Positions 20,040 to 32,860 of a DNA stretch of 64,000 nucleotides are shown piece by piece. The translations under genes were made by a program, and so were the position numbers. The notes beneath the pieces were generated by a model. The model worked only from the letters and a program-made list of their open reading frames with translations, made no database searches and was not told where the DNA came from. Origin of the DNA: Capsicum annuum (taxonomy: Eukaryota; Streptophyta; Magnoliopsida; Solanales; Solanaceae); the NCBI RefSeq assembly GCF_002878395.1, contig NW_025856126.1:115503-179502 (forward strand). The letters run 5' to 3'. Each line of letters starts with the position of its first letter. The stretch's first letter is position 1.

Positions 20040-22812
20040 ATGGAACCTGATTATAGCTGGATATATTGACAAAACAATGATAATAAAATGGTTATTAGGG
20101 AGGAATTTGTTGAGGGTGTCAAAAGATTTGTTGAACATGCTAAGACACGATATATGTAGACGTTATCGGGTTATTCGTTGTCTTTGTATTATATGTGATG
20201 GTATAAATCTTATAAGTGAAGAAGATGTAAAGGAACATCTTTATAGAAAGGAGTTTCACGAGGACTTTTTAAGATTGCGTGGTATTCATGGGGAGATTGC
20301 ACAAAATAACTTTGTTGTTGGATAAAGTAGTAGGTCTGCAGGGCATAATGATTATCAATATACTAGGATGACAGAAATGGTGCACGATGCTTTTGGGATG
20401 CAACACGAGGTTGACTTTAGGGAAAATGTTGAAGATGTTCCTAACAACGAAGCGGGCAAATTCTACAAAGAATTGCATGCTGCTAGTCATCCTTTGAAAC
20501 TTGGGATATCTCTCTTAAATAAAATTTCAATCTGCGTGCATATCTAATGTGGATTGTTAATGATTTTTCTGCTTATGGAATGTTGTCTGGGTGGATGACA
20601 GTTGGAAAGCTGGCTTATCCATATTGCATGGAAAAGACAAAATCTTTCACATTGAGACGTGGCAGAAAACATTCATGGTTTGATTGTCATCATTGTTTCT
20701 TGCCACCTGATCATGAATTTAGGAGACTCAAGAATGCATTCAGAAGTAATAGAAAGGAACATGATGGTCCACCTCCAAGACTGTCTGGGAAATAGTTCAG
20801 CATTTACCTAAAGCCAGCGTGGAATGATTGTACAGGCTTGATGGATATGGCGTTTCGCATAACTGGACTAAGCAAAGTATATTTTGAGAGTTAGAATATT
20901 ATCCAGATAATTTACTTATAAATAATGTTGATGTCATGCATACTGAGAAGAACTATTTTGACAACTTGTTCAATACAGTTATGGATGTCACCGGCAAAAC
21001 AAAGGATAATCCTAAGGCCAGACTTGACTTGCTAGAATATTGGAACCGATGAGAATTACACTTATAGCAGGGGCCCAACAGCAATGTTCTTAAGCCCAAG
21101 GCTAGTTTTATATTCAAGTTAGACCAAAAGCGTCAAATATGTGAGTGGGTTCAAAGTTTGGAGATACCCAATGGATATGCCTCAAATTTATGATATGACA
21201 CAAGGAATCTTGCATGGAATGAAAAGCCATGATTGTCATGTTTTCATGGAACAATTACTTCCAATTGCTTTTATTGGTTTACCTGAAAACATATGGAAAC
21301 CAATAGCAGAGATCAATTTGTTCTTCAAGGACTTATGTGCCACCACATTAAAAGAAGAAAATCTAGCGCGAATGGAAAGTAATATTGTTTTTATCACCAA
21401 CAAGCTGGAGAAGATTTTCCTACCAACGTTCTTCGATGTGATGGAACATCTTCCCATTCACCTTGTGCACAAAGCTCGGCTAGGCGGTCCAGTTCAACTA
21501 GGTGGATGTATCCATTCAAACGGTAAGCATTTGCAACATATTTAAATTCATACATATCTTTTTAAAATATAGTAAACATCTAACCTTAACATTGTACAGA
21601 GCAATTGAAAAATTGAAAAGGGGACTCAAAAACAAACATAGGGTGGAAGGCTCTATAGTCGAGGCATATCTTGCAAGAGAAACTTCTCAGTTTTGTTCAT
21701 CCTACTTTCGTAATGAAGTTGCTTGTTCAAGAAACTGACCGAATCGTCATCAGGACGATTTGAATGACCCTCATTTTCAACCGATATCAATTTTCAATTA
21801 ATCTAGTTGTAAGGCTAAAAATACCATACCTCACCACCTTACACCCACGGAGTGCAAGTCAGCAACTTTGTATGTCACTCTAAATTGCCTCTGAAGTAAG
21901 GAGATTAAAATTTTAATATATCGTATTTTTTTACTTATTCACTTAAAGAAACTAATTGTGTTTCCCATGTTGGGTGTTCAGTTCATTTAAGACTCAATTC
22001 CATGAAAATCAAGTGTATGCATCCTTTGCAACATGGTTTAAAAATGAGGTTCATAAGTGTATTAATATTTCTACAGAGTTTAAACATTTACACATTCCTC
22101 AACTAAAATATATATATTTATAATATTTTTAGGTACACCATTCACCGAATGTAGCCGTATACGATCAGCTCTTGAGAGATATTTCTTTGGGTCCAGTTGA
22201 AGCTAATGCTATGTCCCAATACAAAGTAAATGGGTTTAAATTTTCCACAGAACAACACTCTAAAACAAATAAAATAAACAATAGTAGTGTTTGGGTTAAA
22301 GGTGATGATGATGTTGATTACTTTGGCATCATACACGAGATCTTAGAACTGGAGTATACTAGTTTTCCAACAAAAAAATTATCCTATTTCGATATAAGTG
22401 GTTTGATCCAAGAACAAGAGGCACAAGAGTACATAAGGAGCATAACATCATTGAAGTGAAGCCCAATAGCTTGTATCCTATTTACGATCCATTTGTTCTA
22501 GCACAAAATGCAAAACAAGTGTATTATGCTCCTTATCCGTTGCGCAATGACAAGTCTGATTGGTGGGATGTAATAAAAACAAAGCCTATAGGCTGGGTGG
22601 AAGTTAAGAATATGCTAGAGACTGCGTGTCAAAATGAAATGCAGATTGATTACCAGCTAGTTAACGTTGAATTAGTGGATGGTTTGAATCACCCAAAAAA
22701 TATATTTAAAGAAGTTAATATTGTGGAAGAAGAGGCTGAGTGGGTAGGAGATGAGAAAACCTCCGAAGAGGGTGATTGGTTTAGTGGAGAGTCTTCAGAA
22801 GAGGAGGATTAG
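20040..22812 (+). pseudogene. CACTA TNP2-type transposase (TnpD-like)
   Basis: The enzyme that would excise and reinsert the element. Domains in order: transposon-associated N-terminal domain (20094-20325, EEDVKEHLYRKEFHEDFLRL), Transposase_21 core (20547-20795, NDFSAYGMLSGWMTVGKLAYPYC; 20880-21060, DVMHTEKNYFDNLF), DUF4218-like part (21141-21520, GMKSHDCHVFMEQLLPIAF, FFDVMEHLPIHLVHKARLGGP), an intron 21521-21597, then EKLKRGLKNKHRVEGSIVEA, and a DUF4216-like C-terminus (22172-22812, DYFGIIHEILELEY, GWVEVKN) with an acidic tail. TGA soon after the ATG (20067), further stops near 20887 and 21051-21066, and frameshifts disable it. Confidence 0.88.
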
Positions 22813-23090
22813 TTGTATAGGTTGCATTTATTATGTATTGATGTCTTTAGGCTTTGTACTATATATTTACCTTTATGCTTCTTGTTTAAGATTGATATGT
22901 AATATACTGTTTTACTTTGTTGTTTCCACTTTTTCACAATTTATATAGTAATAAAAATATTTTTGTCTATATCTCGTGTTGTTGGAGCTATTTAGAATGT
23001 GAAGTAGTAAGTTGAAATTATTTACTTGGAATGTTTTCTTATACATTCATTTTGTAGTAACTAAATACTTGTTAACTTAACATAATTTAG

Positions 23091-24933
23091 ATGTCAGGCA
23101 GAGGTAACAAAGGTAAGGCAAAAGTTGATACTACAAAACCAAAAAATAATAGACAACCTCCGCCTTATAGACAACCGACAGGTATTCATATATCTGAGGG
23201 TCGATTTGCTGATGCGCCAACACGATCCTCATATTCTAGGTCGTTCGAGGATTCGATACTTACTCCTATGCATGTGGGGCCACTACATGGGTCTGTACCA
23301 ACTCATTCTACTACTATGATCGTGCCACCGCTAGCACAGTACTATCGGACAACCACTAGCCCTTCCAGACGTGTACCATCATTGACACCCTCCTCCAGTA
23401 GTCACGCAGCTTTGCACAATGATTCTGCTGGATCTATTGGATTGTTGGATCTTCAGCTTGGAGGCACTCTATCTGGTGCTTCAGATCCACCCACGCCAGT
23501 GCATCCACCATTACTTATTAGGCAGCTAGGAGACAAAGATAATTTTGGGATGATTTATCTTGTTCCAGTTGTGAGAGGGTAAGATTTCTAAATATAATAA
23601 CGTTACTTATTTTTTTTCATTACTATATTATTATGCTCTATGACATTACTGTTTGATCTTGTGTTGTAGGTTTAGGCCGGATGCTTAAGTTGGACAAACG
23701 GGCGAATATGCATTACTCGGCACTTCAACGGCTACTGGACCAGCTGGCAATAGGTTCCAGAACTTGACAGGGAGAGAATTTTTGAAGAATTTAAGGTAAG
23801 GATTTAACTTATCGACTACTTATTAGCATTTTGTTAAAACAAAAGATTGAATATTATATTTTTGTTGTAGAAATTTTACTGGTGGGATAATGTAAATACA
23901 TTTCTTATAAGGAAGAACTTTTTCATAAGATGTAGATCCAGATTTAACAATCTCTTGGATTATGCTCGAAAGAAATTGGTAAAACCTAAGTGGATTCCTG
24001 AATCCGCATGGCAACTGTACCTTCGCCATTGGAGTAGCGCAGAATACCAATTGTTGAGTGAAAAAGAAAAGAAAGTTTGGGCATCATCCAAGGGGGGCTC
24101 TCTACATACTGTGGGTGCCAGAAGTACTCTTGCTGTGAAGAAAAAATGGTATGTAACTTTTACAGTGTTAATTATTTGTTTCTATTTAATTTTTTTGTTA
24201 TTATTTGAAAATTGATATTTAATATTTTCATATACAGGAAAAAGATAAGGGTAGGCGAATACCAATTGATGAGCTATTCGAAGAGACTCATACGAAAAAA
24301 AAAGGACACGATTGATGAAGGTGTCTGGGTTGAAGCTCGTACAAAAGCTGTCCATGTAAGAAACAAATTTTGAATTATAACTACTTTAATATTTTTTTAC
24401 TTTTAATATTAACTTTACTTTAAATATAGGACGAATATACGCGTTTTTTTGCTGAGTATTGTAGTAGTCAGCCTCCTAAAAGTCAGGGTGACCCAATACC
24501 CGAGCATGTAGAGGAGGAGTTATGGACAAAAGCTGTGGGTCCTGCAAATAGAGGCCATTTCTATGGATTCCACACAAATTTTTTTGGCGATAAAATTAAG
24601 TGTTCGTCCGGCAATGCATACTCTAGCTCTTTAGTTGATAGAGAAACCATTGAAAGACTACAATATACGGTTTCTCAACTCACTGAAGAGTTTGCTAAAC
24701 AAAGAGAAAGGTTTGCTTAACAGAAAGAGAGGCAGAAAAAGACCGAGAAGGCAACAACAGCACAAATCAAGATACTGCAGCAACAGTTCAGCTCTTTCAT
24801 TTAGACTGCGGGGGTTATTCCTCCATTTCCTAGTGATGCAGTTCAGGTTGTAAAAGGTCTAGGCCTCCTGGATGATTTCAGCACGGATGATGATATGGAA
24901 GACGACGACGAATTCGATGATGATGACTTTTAG
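23091..24933 (+). pseudogene. CACTA second gene, TnpA / Transposase_24-like
   Basis: Likely the DNA-binding helper protein that recognises subterminal repeats. Exon 1 (23091-23582) begins MSGRGNKGKAKVDTTKP and is Pro/Ser-rich. GT-AG introns are visible at about 23582-23669, 23795-23870, 24148-24238 and 24356-24429. The 23871-24147 exon has FNNLLDYARKKLVKPKWIPE and SSKGGSLHTVGARS, the plant En/Spm family pattern of a basic region followed by a GGxLHTxG box. The final exon has RETIERLQYTVSQLTEEF (coiled coil), one TAG at 24718, another at 24804, and an Asp-rich tail (DDDEFDDDDF). A stop at 23685 in exon 2 and these two stops suggest loss of function. Confidence 0.75.
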
Positions 24934-25493
24934 TTTTTTTATTTTTGTATGTGTTGCATTTATTATTTAGACATTTTGTTGTTTGAAAGTATTTTTGTAG
25001 TTTTTTCATACTCACTTTTGTAGGACATTTTGTATGTGTTGTAGACTTTTGAAAGTATTTACATTTAGTTTTTTATTGTTGTTGCTGTTGTATTGATTTG
25101 GTTACTATTGTATTGGATTGTTGTTGTTGCATTGTGTATTTGGGTTTTGATTTTTATTTTATTTTTTAAATCTAGAAAAAACGACCACTTGTGGTCTGTT
25201 TTTCAATTTTCCCTAGAAAACCAACCACAAATGGTTGGTTTTTGAATTTTAAATTAATTAATTAATTTAATAAAAAACCGACCACTTGTGGTGGGTTTAT
25301 TTCCTGAAATTATTTTTTTAAATTTTAATAAAATAATAATAAATTTTATATATATATATATATATTTTTTAAAAAAACCGACCACAAAAACCTACCACAA
25401 ATTTACCGACCACACACTTTGGTCGGTTTTGGGGGAAAACTGACCATATGTGGTCGGTTTTTGTGGTCGGTTTTCCTCTTTTTTTTAGTAGTG
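24934..25493. repeat. Right end and subterminal repeats of the CACTA element
   Basis: 3' UTR-like T-rich DNA, then clustered CGACCACTTGTGGTC/ACCACAAATGGTTGG repeats from about 25178 to 25475, then the terminal TTTTTTTAGTAGTG. Confidence 0.85.
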
Positions 25494-26214
25494 TTTAGAG
25501 CACTTGTCGTTTTCCTTCTGACCATTATGATATCTCTTTTGACAACTTGATAATAGTATTTATTTTTGTATACATAAGACTGACACTAATACCTTACACT
25601 TTGTATGTAGAGAAAATTGAAGGAAAGGTGTCTTTTAAGTCTTGAATGAAGGATTGGTGACATTGACCAATTTAAAGGGTCAAACATAATTAAAAAAAAA
25701 AACTTGATTAGGTTAATGGTGGACTTGATTAATATTTTCTAAACTTTTTAATCTTTTCAAAAATATAAATTAACCCACACCCATAAAACTTTCCTCCCTC
25801 TGCAAATCAATCTCTCTCTCTTCTCTCTTTTTCTCTATAGTTTCTCTCTCTAACTTCTCCCAACCAACAACTTTTCAAATTTCTCCCTTCAATCTTGTGC
25901 AACTTCAACCGCTGGCAATAAATAGTTTTGAGTTCTTTCTCATTCCTTTTTGACTTTCAACCGTTAGTCGACGTGACACTATTTTCCAGCGACAACAACT
26001 TCGAGTTTTTCATTGTTTCTTTTCTATTTTCACAAGTAAAAAATTAGGGCTTTTAAGTTATGATGAAAATGAGGAACTTGATTTGTTGGTGTTTGTTATT
26101 TTTTTATGTTTTTTGTTGTTTTTTTAATGTTTGTTATTTTTTGGTTGAATTTTTCATCTGGATGTATCTGCTACTGTTGTTTTTTAATAATGGATAAAAC
26201 ATGTAATGTGAATC
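25494..26214. other. Non-coding DNA right of the CACTA element
   Basis: Contains a CT-rich segment (25795-25870) resembling a plant 5' leader and an ATG at 26059, but no usable ORF follows. I see no recognisable gene. Confidence 0.4.
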
Positions 26215-26640
26215 CAACATATGAGTATTTGTTGCAACATATATGACTAATCTGTTGCACAGATTAGTAATCTGGTGCAACATATATGACTAATGTGTTG
26301 CGCAGATTAGTAATTTGTTACAACATATATGACTAATCTGTGCAACAGATTATTTATATGTTGCAACATATATGACTAATTTGTTGCAATATATATGACT
26401 AATCTGTTGCAACATATATGACTAATTTGTTGCAACAAATGAGTAATCCGTTACAACATATATGACTAATTTGTTACAACGAATAAGTAATCTGTTGCAA
26501 CATATATGACTAATTTGTTGCAATAAATGAGTAATCTATTTCAACATATTAGTCATATAGTGCAACAGATTACTCACTTGTTGCAATAGATGACTCATAT
26601 GTTGGATTCATGTTGCAGGTTCTATCCATTGTAGCAGTAG
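26215..26640. repeat. TTGCAACATATATGACTAA minisatellite
   Basis: About 14 imperfect units built from GCAACATATATGACTAATC and TGTTGC, with alternate units in inverted form (CAGATTAGTAATCTG). The core ATATGTTGCAACATAT is itself palindromic. No ORF. Confidence 0.85.
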
Positions 26641-27365
26641 CAGATACACCAAATAAGAAATTCAATAAAATTATAATTTTACTTACAAAATAAGCTATGA
26701 AGTAATGTCCAAGTGATATACGAACAAAATTTGACCTAAATTTTTTTAAAAAAATTTCAACAGGGGCACAACGAATAAGTAAAACACATGAAAAAATTCA
26801 TGAAACAAATAAAGAAGACAAAATAATATACCATACATAAAATGCAAAAGGATCAAGGGGACAAATATTTGAGTTCTCCTAAAAACGTTTAAGTTCCCTA
26901 ATATTTTAATTGCTTTCTAATATTTGACTAATTTGTGACAATAGATTTTCTATCTGTTTGATAATTTTCAACAGATGAATCATCTAATACAACATACTAG
27001 TCATCTGTTGATTCAAATTAAGTAAATATTAGTAATAACTAAATTGATTTAGCTAAAATTAAAGACGTCTCTACGACAATGGGACAAACATTTGTGTTCT
27101 CCTAAAAATATTTGAGTTCCCTAGTATTTTAATTATTTTTCAATAGATTATCTATTTGTTGAAACAAGTTAGTCATCTATTGCGACAGATGTTTATAACA
27201 GGTTAGTCATTTTTTATTCAAATTAAGCAATAATTAATAATAACAAAATTAATTTAATTAAAATAGGAGACAAGTCTTTAATACAAGGCCTTAGACAAGG
27301 GGACAAATGTTTGAGTTCTCCTAAAAACATTTGGGCTTTGGTATTTTAAATTACTTTTCAACACG
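26641..27365. repeat. Degenerate repeats related to the minisatellite
   Basis: AT-rich with scattered CAACAGATGAATCATC motifs. The run GGACAAATRTTTGAGTTCTCC recurs at about 26860, 27081 and 27300, giving a repeat spaced ~220 bp. The piece at 27001-27060 is inverted relative to 29310-29360. Confidence 0.5.
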
Positions 27366-29041
27366 AACTCGGAACCAAAATGAGTCACAGAATTTAAAAA
27401 GTGACCAAAATAGGTCACCTGTTTAAAAAGTTACCAAAATAGGCTAAACGTAATAATTTATTATGTTTTCTATTTTTTTATTAACGGTCAACTAACGGAG
27501 TTGATTTTTACAAAAATGTAAGAATTTCTTATGTTTTACATATTTTTTTTGTAAAACGTAAAATATTCTTACGTTTTATAAAAAAATATAAAACGTAAGA
27601 ATTTCTTACGTTTAACACAATAACCGAGGAAAAAAATTAGTGAATTATCAAATCAATTAAAAAGATACTAAAAAACGAGTTGTTCAACATAACAAAAAGT
27701 TACATTCTTAACTTTTTTATAGCAGTGGTCCCCCACCCACAATTCCTTTTTCCACAAATGTTCCATCACTTCTACTTTTTCCTCTTTTCACATATGATAA
27801 TTATGAATTTTTTTATTAGTTAAATTTATTTATATTTTACATGTAGTTCAAATAATTTATTAATAAATTTTTACGTTTTACATAAAAAAAAAATTTAAAA
27901 AAGAAGTATCAATTAGCTCATTAACTTAACATTTTTCTTATATTTATTCTATATAAAAAAATAATCACTTCTATCCTTAATTATCCTATTTCTCTTTACA
28001 AAAATTATACTTTTGAGTTTTTCTCTACTCCAAAATAGTGAAATGTTGAATTATCGTCGATCAAATATGCTACTATAAACAAGAATTATATTTTTTTAGG
28101 AGTGTTCCTAAAAAAATATATTTTCTTATATTAATTTAGCAGTGCTCCTAAATTAAATTGTGATTTTTTTCTCCATTAATTATAATATGAAACGTATTTG
28201 TGCATGTGAGTCTCCTCAATATCCTAATCGAAACATTAATCTAAAACTATGATGAATCACTATCCGAAAAAAATAATTACATATTTTAACACACCAAAAA
28301 AATATAATTCTTGTATATAGTAGCATATTTGATCGACCATAATTCAACATTTCACTATTTTGGAGTAGAGAAAAGTCAAAAGTATAATTTTTTTTAGAGA
28401 GAAATCAAATAATTAAAGATGAAGTGATTATTTTCTGATATAGAATAAATATAAGAAAATTGCTAATTTAATGAGGTAATTGATACTTCTATTTGTTTGA
28501 ATTTTTTATGTAAAACGTAAAAGTTTATTACATAGAGGAAAAAATAAATTATTTGAACTACATGTAAAATACAAATAAATTTAACTAATCAAAAAATTCA
28601 TAATCATCATATGTGAAAAGAGGAAAAAGTAGAAGTGATGGAACATTTGTGGAAAAAGGAATTGTGGGTGGGGGACCACTGCTATAAAAAAAAGTTAAGA
28701 AAGTAACTTTTTGTTATGTTGAACAACTCGTTTTTTAGTATCTTTTTAATTGATTTGATAATTCACTGCATTTTTTCCTCGGTTATTGTGTTAAACGTAA
28801 GAAATTCTTACGTTTTATATTTTTTTTATAAAACGTAAGAATATTTTACGTTTTACAAAAAAAATATGTCAAACATAAGAAATTCTTACGTTTTTGTAAA
28901 AATCAACTCCATTAGTTGATCGTTAAGAAAAAAATAGAAAACATAATAAATTATTACGTTTAGCCTATTTTGGTAACTTTTTAAATAGGTGACCTATTTT
29001 GGTCACTTTTTAAATTCTGTGATTCATTTTGGTTCTGAGTT
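27366..29041. mobile_element. Long-inverted-repeat (foldback) element, 1.68 kb
   Basis: The left arm 27366-28100 is matched in reverse complement by the right arm 28295-29041, with a ~194-bp spacer. Matching pairs include AACTCGGAACCAAAATGAGT with ACTCATTTTGG-type sequence at the other end, GTCCCCCACCCACAATTCC with GGAATTGTGGGTGGGGGAC, and TTGAATTATCGTCGATC with GATCGACCATAATTCAA. No transposase ORF is present, so it would be non-autonomous, of MULE-like or foldback type. The flanks do not show a clear target duplication. A transcript across it would form a long hairpin. Confidence 0.88.
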
Positions 29042-29277
29042 ATATCCTGTCTATTTAATAATTTCCAATAGATGAGTCATATATTGCAACAATTTAGTCA
29101 TTTGTTGCAACAGATGTCTATATTTGTTGGATAATTTTCAATAGATGAGTTAGCTATTGCAACAGGTTAGTCATTTGTTGCAACAGATGTCTATATATAT
29201 TTGGTCATTTTCAACAAATGTCTTTAACTATTTGGTCTTTTCCAATAGATTACTCATCTATTCCAACATGTTAATTG
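29042..29277. repeat. TTGCAACAGATG minisatellite, second block
   Basis: Repeats of CATTTGTTGCAACAGATGTC and TTTTCAATAGATGAGT. This is the same motif family as 26215-27365, now on the other side of the foldback element, which suggests the element inserted inside this repeat. Confidence 0.65.
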
Positions 29278-29595
29278 AAATCATAATTGAACTTATCAAT
29301 TCATCTTTAATTTTAGTTAAATCAATGTTGTTATTACTAATAATGTCTTAATTTGAATCATTTCAAATAAAATTGGTCAATTAACACTTACTCAAGATGA
29401 ATACACTTAGATGATCATGTAATTACTATGAGATTAATTAAAATCGTAATTAAATTATCAATTCATCTTTAATTTTAGTTAAATCAATTTAGTTATTACT
29501 AATAATTACTTAATTTTAATTATTTCAAATCAAATTGGTCAATTGATCATTCTACTTAAGACGAAAAACTTAGTTGATCATGTAATTACTACCTC
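29278..29595. repeat. Direct repeat, two units of ~160 bp
   Basis: Units starting near 29278 and 29440 share TTATCAATTCATCTTTAATT, TTAGTTAAATCAAT, AAATTGGTCAATT and TTGATCATGTAATTACTA-type sequence. Non-coding. Confidence 0.7.
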
Positions 29596-29841
29596 AGTTG
29601 ATTTTTGACACACGGCATACCCGAATCCTGGGCCCACCCTCGGACTATGGGTTATAGTACACTGATTTGGCCCAAAAATACTTCATTTGCACTGTTTCTC
29701 CCTTTTAACCACCCAAATGCCCCCTCCTACCCAAATAGACCATACTAGGATGCTCTTCAGCCTCCCTGGCATGCCCAAGCCGATATTCAGCCCACGGTAT
29801 GCCTAGATCTCGGACACACCCCCGGAACCATGGGCTATAAC
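29596..29841. repeat. ~185-bp tandem repeat, left flank of gypsy copy B
   Basis: CACGGCATACCCGAATCC with GGGTTATAGTACACTGATTT recurs as CACGGTATGCCTAGATCTC with GGGCTATA. The second unit is interrupted by the gypsy LTR and resumes at 38936 as ATAGCACACTGATTTGG. GC-richer than its surroundings. Confidence 0.7.
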
Positions 29842-31447
29842 TGTAATACCCCAAATTATAATTAGTGAGTAATTATAATTGAAAAAATAATTTATAAGAG
29901 ATATGGACTAAAGCCCATATTAATAAGAAAAAAGAAAAGAATTTAGAACAGTTAGGGTCGTGGCCCATATCCAATTCAAATTGAATTGGGAAAAACAATA
30001 TATTATATATTGACAAAAAAAGCTTTTACCATCATAGGATTAAGAAGTCAAAGGTTAGGAGCAACTAAGGTAGTAACTAATCTATCAATCACACTGAAGA
30101 GGAAAAAAATCAATTGTTCCTTCAGTTAAAAAAAAAAAAGAAAGGTTTAAGGTTGATTGGAAAATTCTTCCAGGTTTAAGATTCAATCGAAGGGAGTCCT
30201 ATCAATTGTTCGAGGTGACAAGTTGGTATTCCGAAAATTGTACTGTGAGTAGTAATCTTACCATAATCTGTATTTGTTAACTTGCATATTTTATACTTGA
30301 TTTTGATAAAATAATAAGTTACGAAATACTTTGAAATTGTATGTGGGGAAAGTCCTTTATTTGATATGATATTGAAATGGTTATTTGAGATATGATATTA
30401 TTACGATGAATATTCTTTACTTGCATGAGATTAATTATTTTTTATATATGTTTTATTCAAGTTCACATGTATTATTATTGATATGAATTTTAAAGTTATG
30501 TTCTATTTTGAAAGATGTTTTCTTACAAATATCCTATTGTTTTCAAAGAATTTATGAATGGGAGTAGACCTTGATTGAATCCCGTAGCTAACGACAGGAA
30601 TTGTTAGACTTAGTGCACCTTGTGTTTACTGATGAATGTTATAGCCCTCACTAGTAGGAAGGATAACTAGCATACTGTTACTGATATGATATGGGACTCC
30701 TTTATGAGGGATCCATTGTTATGGGTTATTCTTAATAAAGTAGAATATCACACTGATTACATGATTCATTCTTGGAAACCTCCCAAATATTTAATATTTG
30801 ATATGATATGATGCTTTGTAAGTTTATTACTGAACCATTGGTTCACTTCGCTTACATGAAACAATGATACTGTTTATTGTTACTATTTTTTGAAAGAGCA
30901 TTTATTTCATGATGTTTTTGGACTTGTACTCATTAAAATGGTTATGGTTAAGTGTTATTACTCACTGAGCTAGCATCTCACTCCTCTATATTATTTTTTA
31001 GAGAACGCAGGTAACGGTGAGGATCTCGTTGGCTAGAGGATTCGAGTAGCATATTCCTGGTGAGCCCTGTTCGTGTAGGCTATAGTTTATTTATTTGTTA
31101 TGTTTCTTTTTCTTGAAAACTCTTAGTTTTCTCCATAGTCATGTCTTTAGAGTTTTGAGTATTCTTTCATTATTTTGAATTTGTGGAGTAATTGACTTTC
31201 TTTTATTTTTGGAGATGGATTTCGTATTGATATTAGTGGTGTTGGTGCCTTGTTGATGGTTTGTGATGGATTGTGTTGGTGTGATTGATGTGTTGGTTGT
31301 GGTTCTGTTGAATTGAGATAGGAAATTTTCTTGATAAGCTTAAAAACAAAGGAAATTCTGCCCGATTTTCTGTAAAATTTTGACGAGGCTTGCTTTGGAG
31401 TCCTAAACTCCTTAGCTTTGGTCATGATCCTATTTTGGGTCATGATA
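29842..31447 (+). repeat. 5' LTR of gypsy copy B (1606 bp)
   Basis: Starts TGTAATACCCCAAATTATAA and ends GGGTCATGATA (expected ...TGACA). It aligns with 37331-38935 along the whole length, with scattered substitutions and small indels. Confidence 0.93.
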
Positions 31448-31451
31448 AAGT

Positions 31452-31464
31452 TGGTATCAGAGCC
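31452..31464 (+). promoter_or_regulatory. Primer binding site, initiator tRNA-Met
   Basis: TGGTATCAGAGCC lies four bases after the LTR. It is the standard complement of the plant initiator tRNA-Met 3' end. Confidence 0.93.
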
Positions 31465-31662
31465 AGGTTAGTTTAATTTGGTGACTACGGAGCAGATGAT
31501 AGTAGTAGAATCTCAATTATGGTTATGTTGCAGGCCATTTCTATAATTGTTTTTCTGTGAGAGCGTGATAGGATGTGTATTGATCTTCTTTCTTATTCTT
31601 TTGTACATGTGTGATGTTTAGGATCAATTAGATGAATATAACTATCTTATTTTGTTAATTAG

Positions 31663-32860
31663 ATGGTTTGTAGAGCAGCTACTGGTAGGAAAAAAGGTGA
31701 AGCCCCTCGAAGGGGCCGAGGTAGGGGTAAGTCGTGATACCGCAGAGGATAGCATGCCACTCCAAGAAGTTCATGAGAGCCTACTCCTAAAAGGAATGAT
31801 ATTCCACCTCCACCATCTGATAAGGGTAGTACTATTGAGGTACTTGCTTCCATACAAAGAGCCATAAAGGGGTTGGCTGATTGACTAGATAGACAGGAGA
31901 GGGGTGGTCAATGCAATTTTGCATAGTTCCAGGCATCTATTTAGAGTTACAACTTTAGAAATAAGGAAGTTTCTTTGCAGGAGTTTCTAAAGTTGAAGTC
32001 ACCAAAATTCACAGGTTCAGACAGTTCATTTGATCCTCAGATCTTTTTGGATGGTACATTCAAGGTGCTACGTGTGTTAGGGTATTCTAGTGAGAGGGTT
32101 GTGGAGATTGCATCTTACAAGTTGGAGGACACGGCTAACACTTGTTATGAAACTTTATTGCTAAGGAGGCCTACAGGAGCAAAACCTCTGACATGGGATG
32201 AGTTCACTAAGTTCTTCATAGATACCCTTCTTCCTGAAAGTCAGAAACAAAAATATACAGCTCAGTTTGAGAGATTGGTTCAGACTCCAGATATGGATGT
32301 ATCGGCCTATAATACTATGTTTTGCAAGCTGGCTAGATATGCTCCATACTTGGTCTCCACAGAAGCAGCTCGAGTCCAGAGGTTTGTAAATGGGATGGTT
32401 GCTCATCTTTATAATGCAGTGGCCCCACAAATGACAGTCTTGACCTATTATGAGATAGTAGATCTTGCTAAAATGATTGAGGAGAAGGGTCGTATAGAGT
32501 GGGCAGCTTATGAGTTTTGTAAGAAGGCTAAGATGAGTGGATCTTTCAGTGGTGATTTAAGTGCAAATCGGAGAGCGAAAAATAAGGGAAAGCATCAGGG
32601 CCACCAGACAGGGACAGATTTGGTTTCACAGTCTGCGTATAAGCCACCTCTAGACAGCGTACCCAGGGGTCTTCAACATCTTAGGGATATCGTAGTTTAG
32701 GCTAGATGTATGTCACTACTCCATCCTGCCAAACTTATGTCAAATCGCATATAGGTCAATGTCGTGTTTTGACTAAAGAATGTTTTTGATGTGGACAGTT
32801 AGGTCATTGCATTAGGGATTGCCCTTAATTTTAGAGAAATGCTAGTCAGGGTTCTGGTTA
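31663..32860 (+). pseudogene. gag of gypsy copy B
   Basis: The likely start is ATG 31663 (MVCRAATGRKKGEAPRRGRG), with frame breaks near 31730-31870. A long open part at 31975-32700 (241 codons) covers the capsid domain: FTGSDSSFDPQIFLDGTF, LTWDEFTKFFIDTLLPESQ, FCKLARYAPYLVSTEAARVQ, GMVAHLYNAVAPQ, then basic NRRAKNKGKHQGHQTG. The zinc knuckle near 32782-32825 reads C-F-stop-C-GQLGHCIRDC: all cysteines and the histidine are kept but a TGA lies between the first two cysteines. Confidence 0.85.

Larger units (their letters stand above)
14381..25493 (+). mobile_element. CACTA (En/Spm) DNA transposon, complete, copy A
   Basis: 11.1 kb long, starts CACTACTAAAAAAA and ends TTTTTTTAGTAGTG, with a 3-bp target duplication TTT on both sides (14378-14380, 25494-25496). 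Both ends have many GACCACAAGTGGTC-type subterminal repeats. Inside are a 5' leader exon, a repeat-filled intron, a TNP2-type transposase gene and a TnpA/Transposase_24-like gene, all on the plus strand. Stops in the transposase indicate a non-autonomous state. The same left end at the same target site is at 48858 in copy B. Confidence 0.95.

Noticed and set aside
31147..31443. Minus-strand ORF of 98 codons
   Set aside because: Lies entirely in the gypsy 5' LTR, antisense, and is broken in the 3' LTR.
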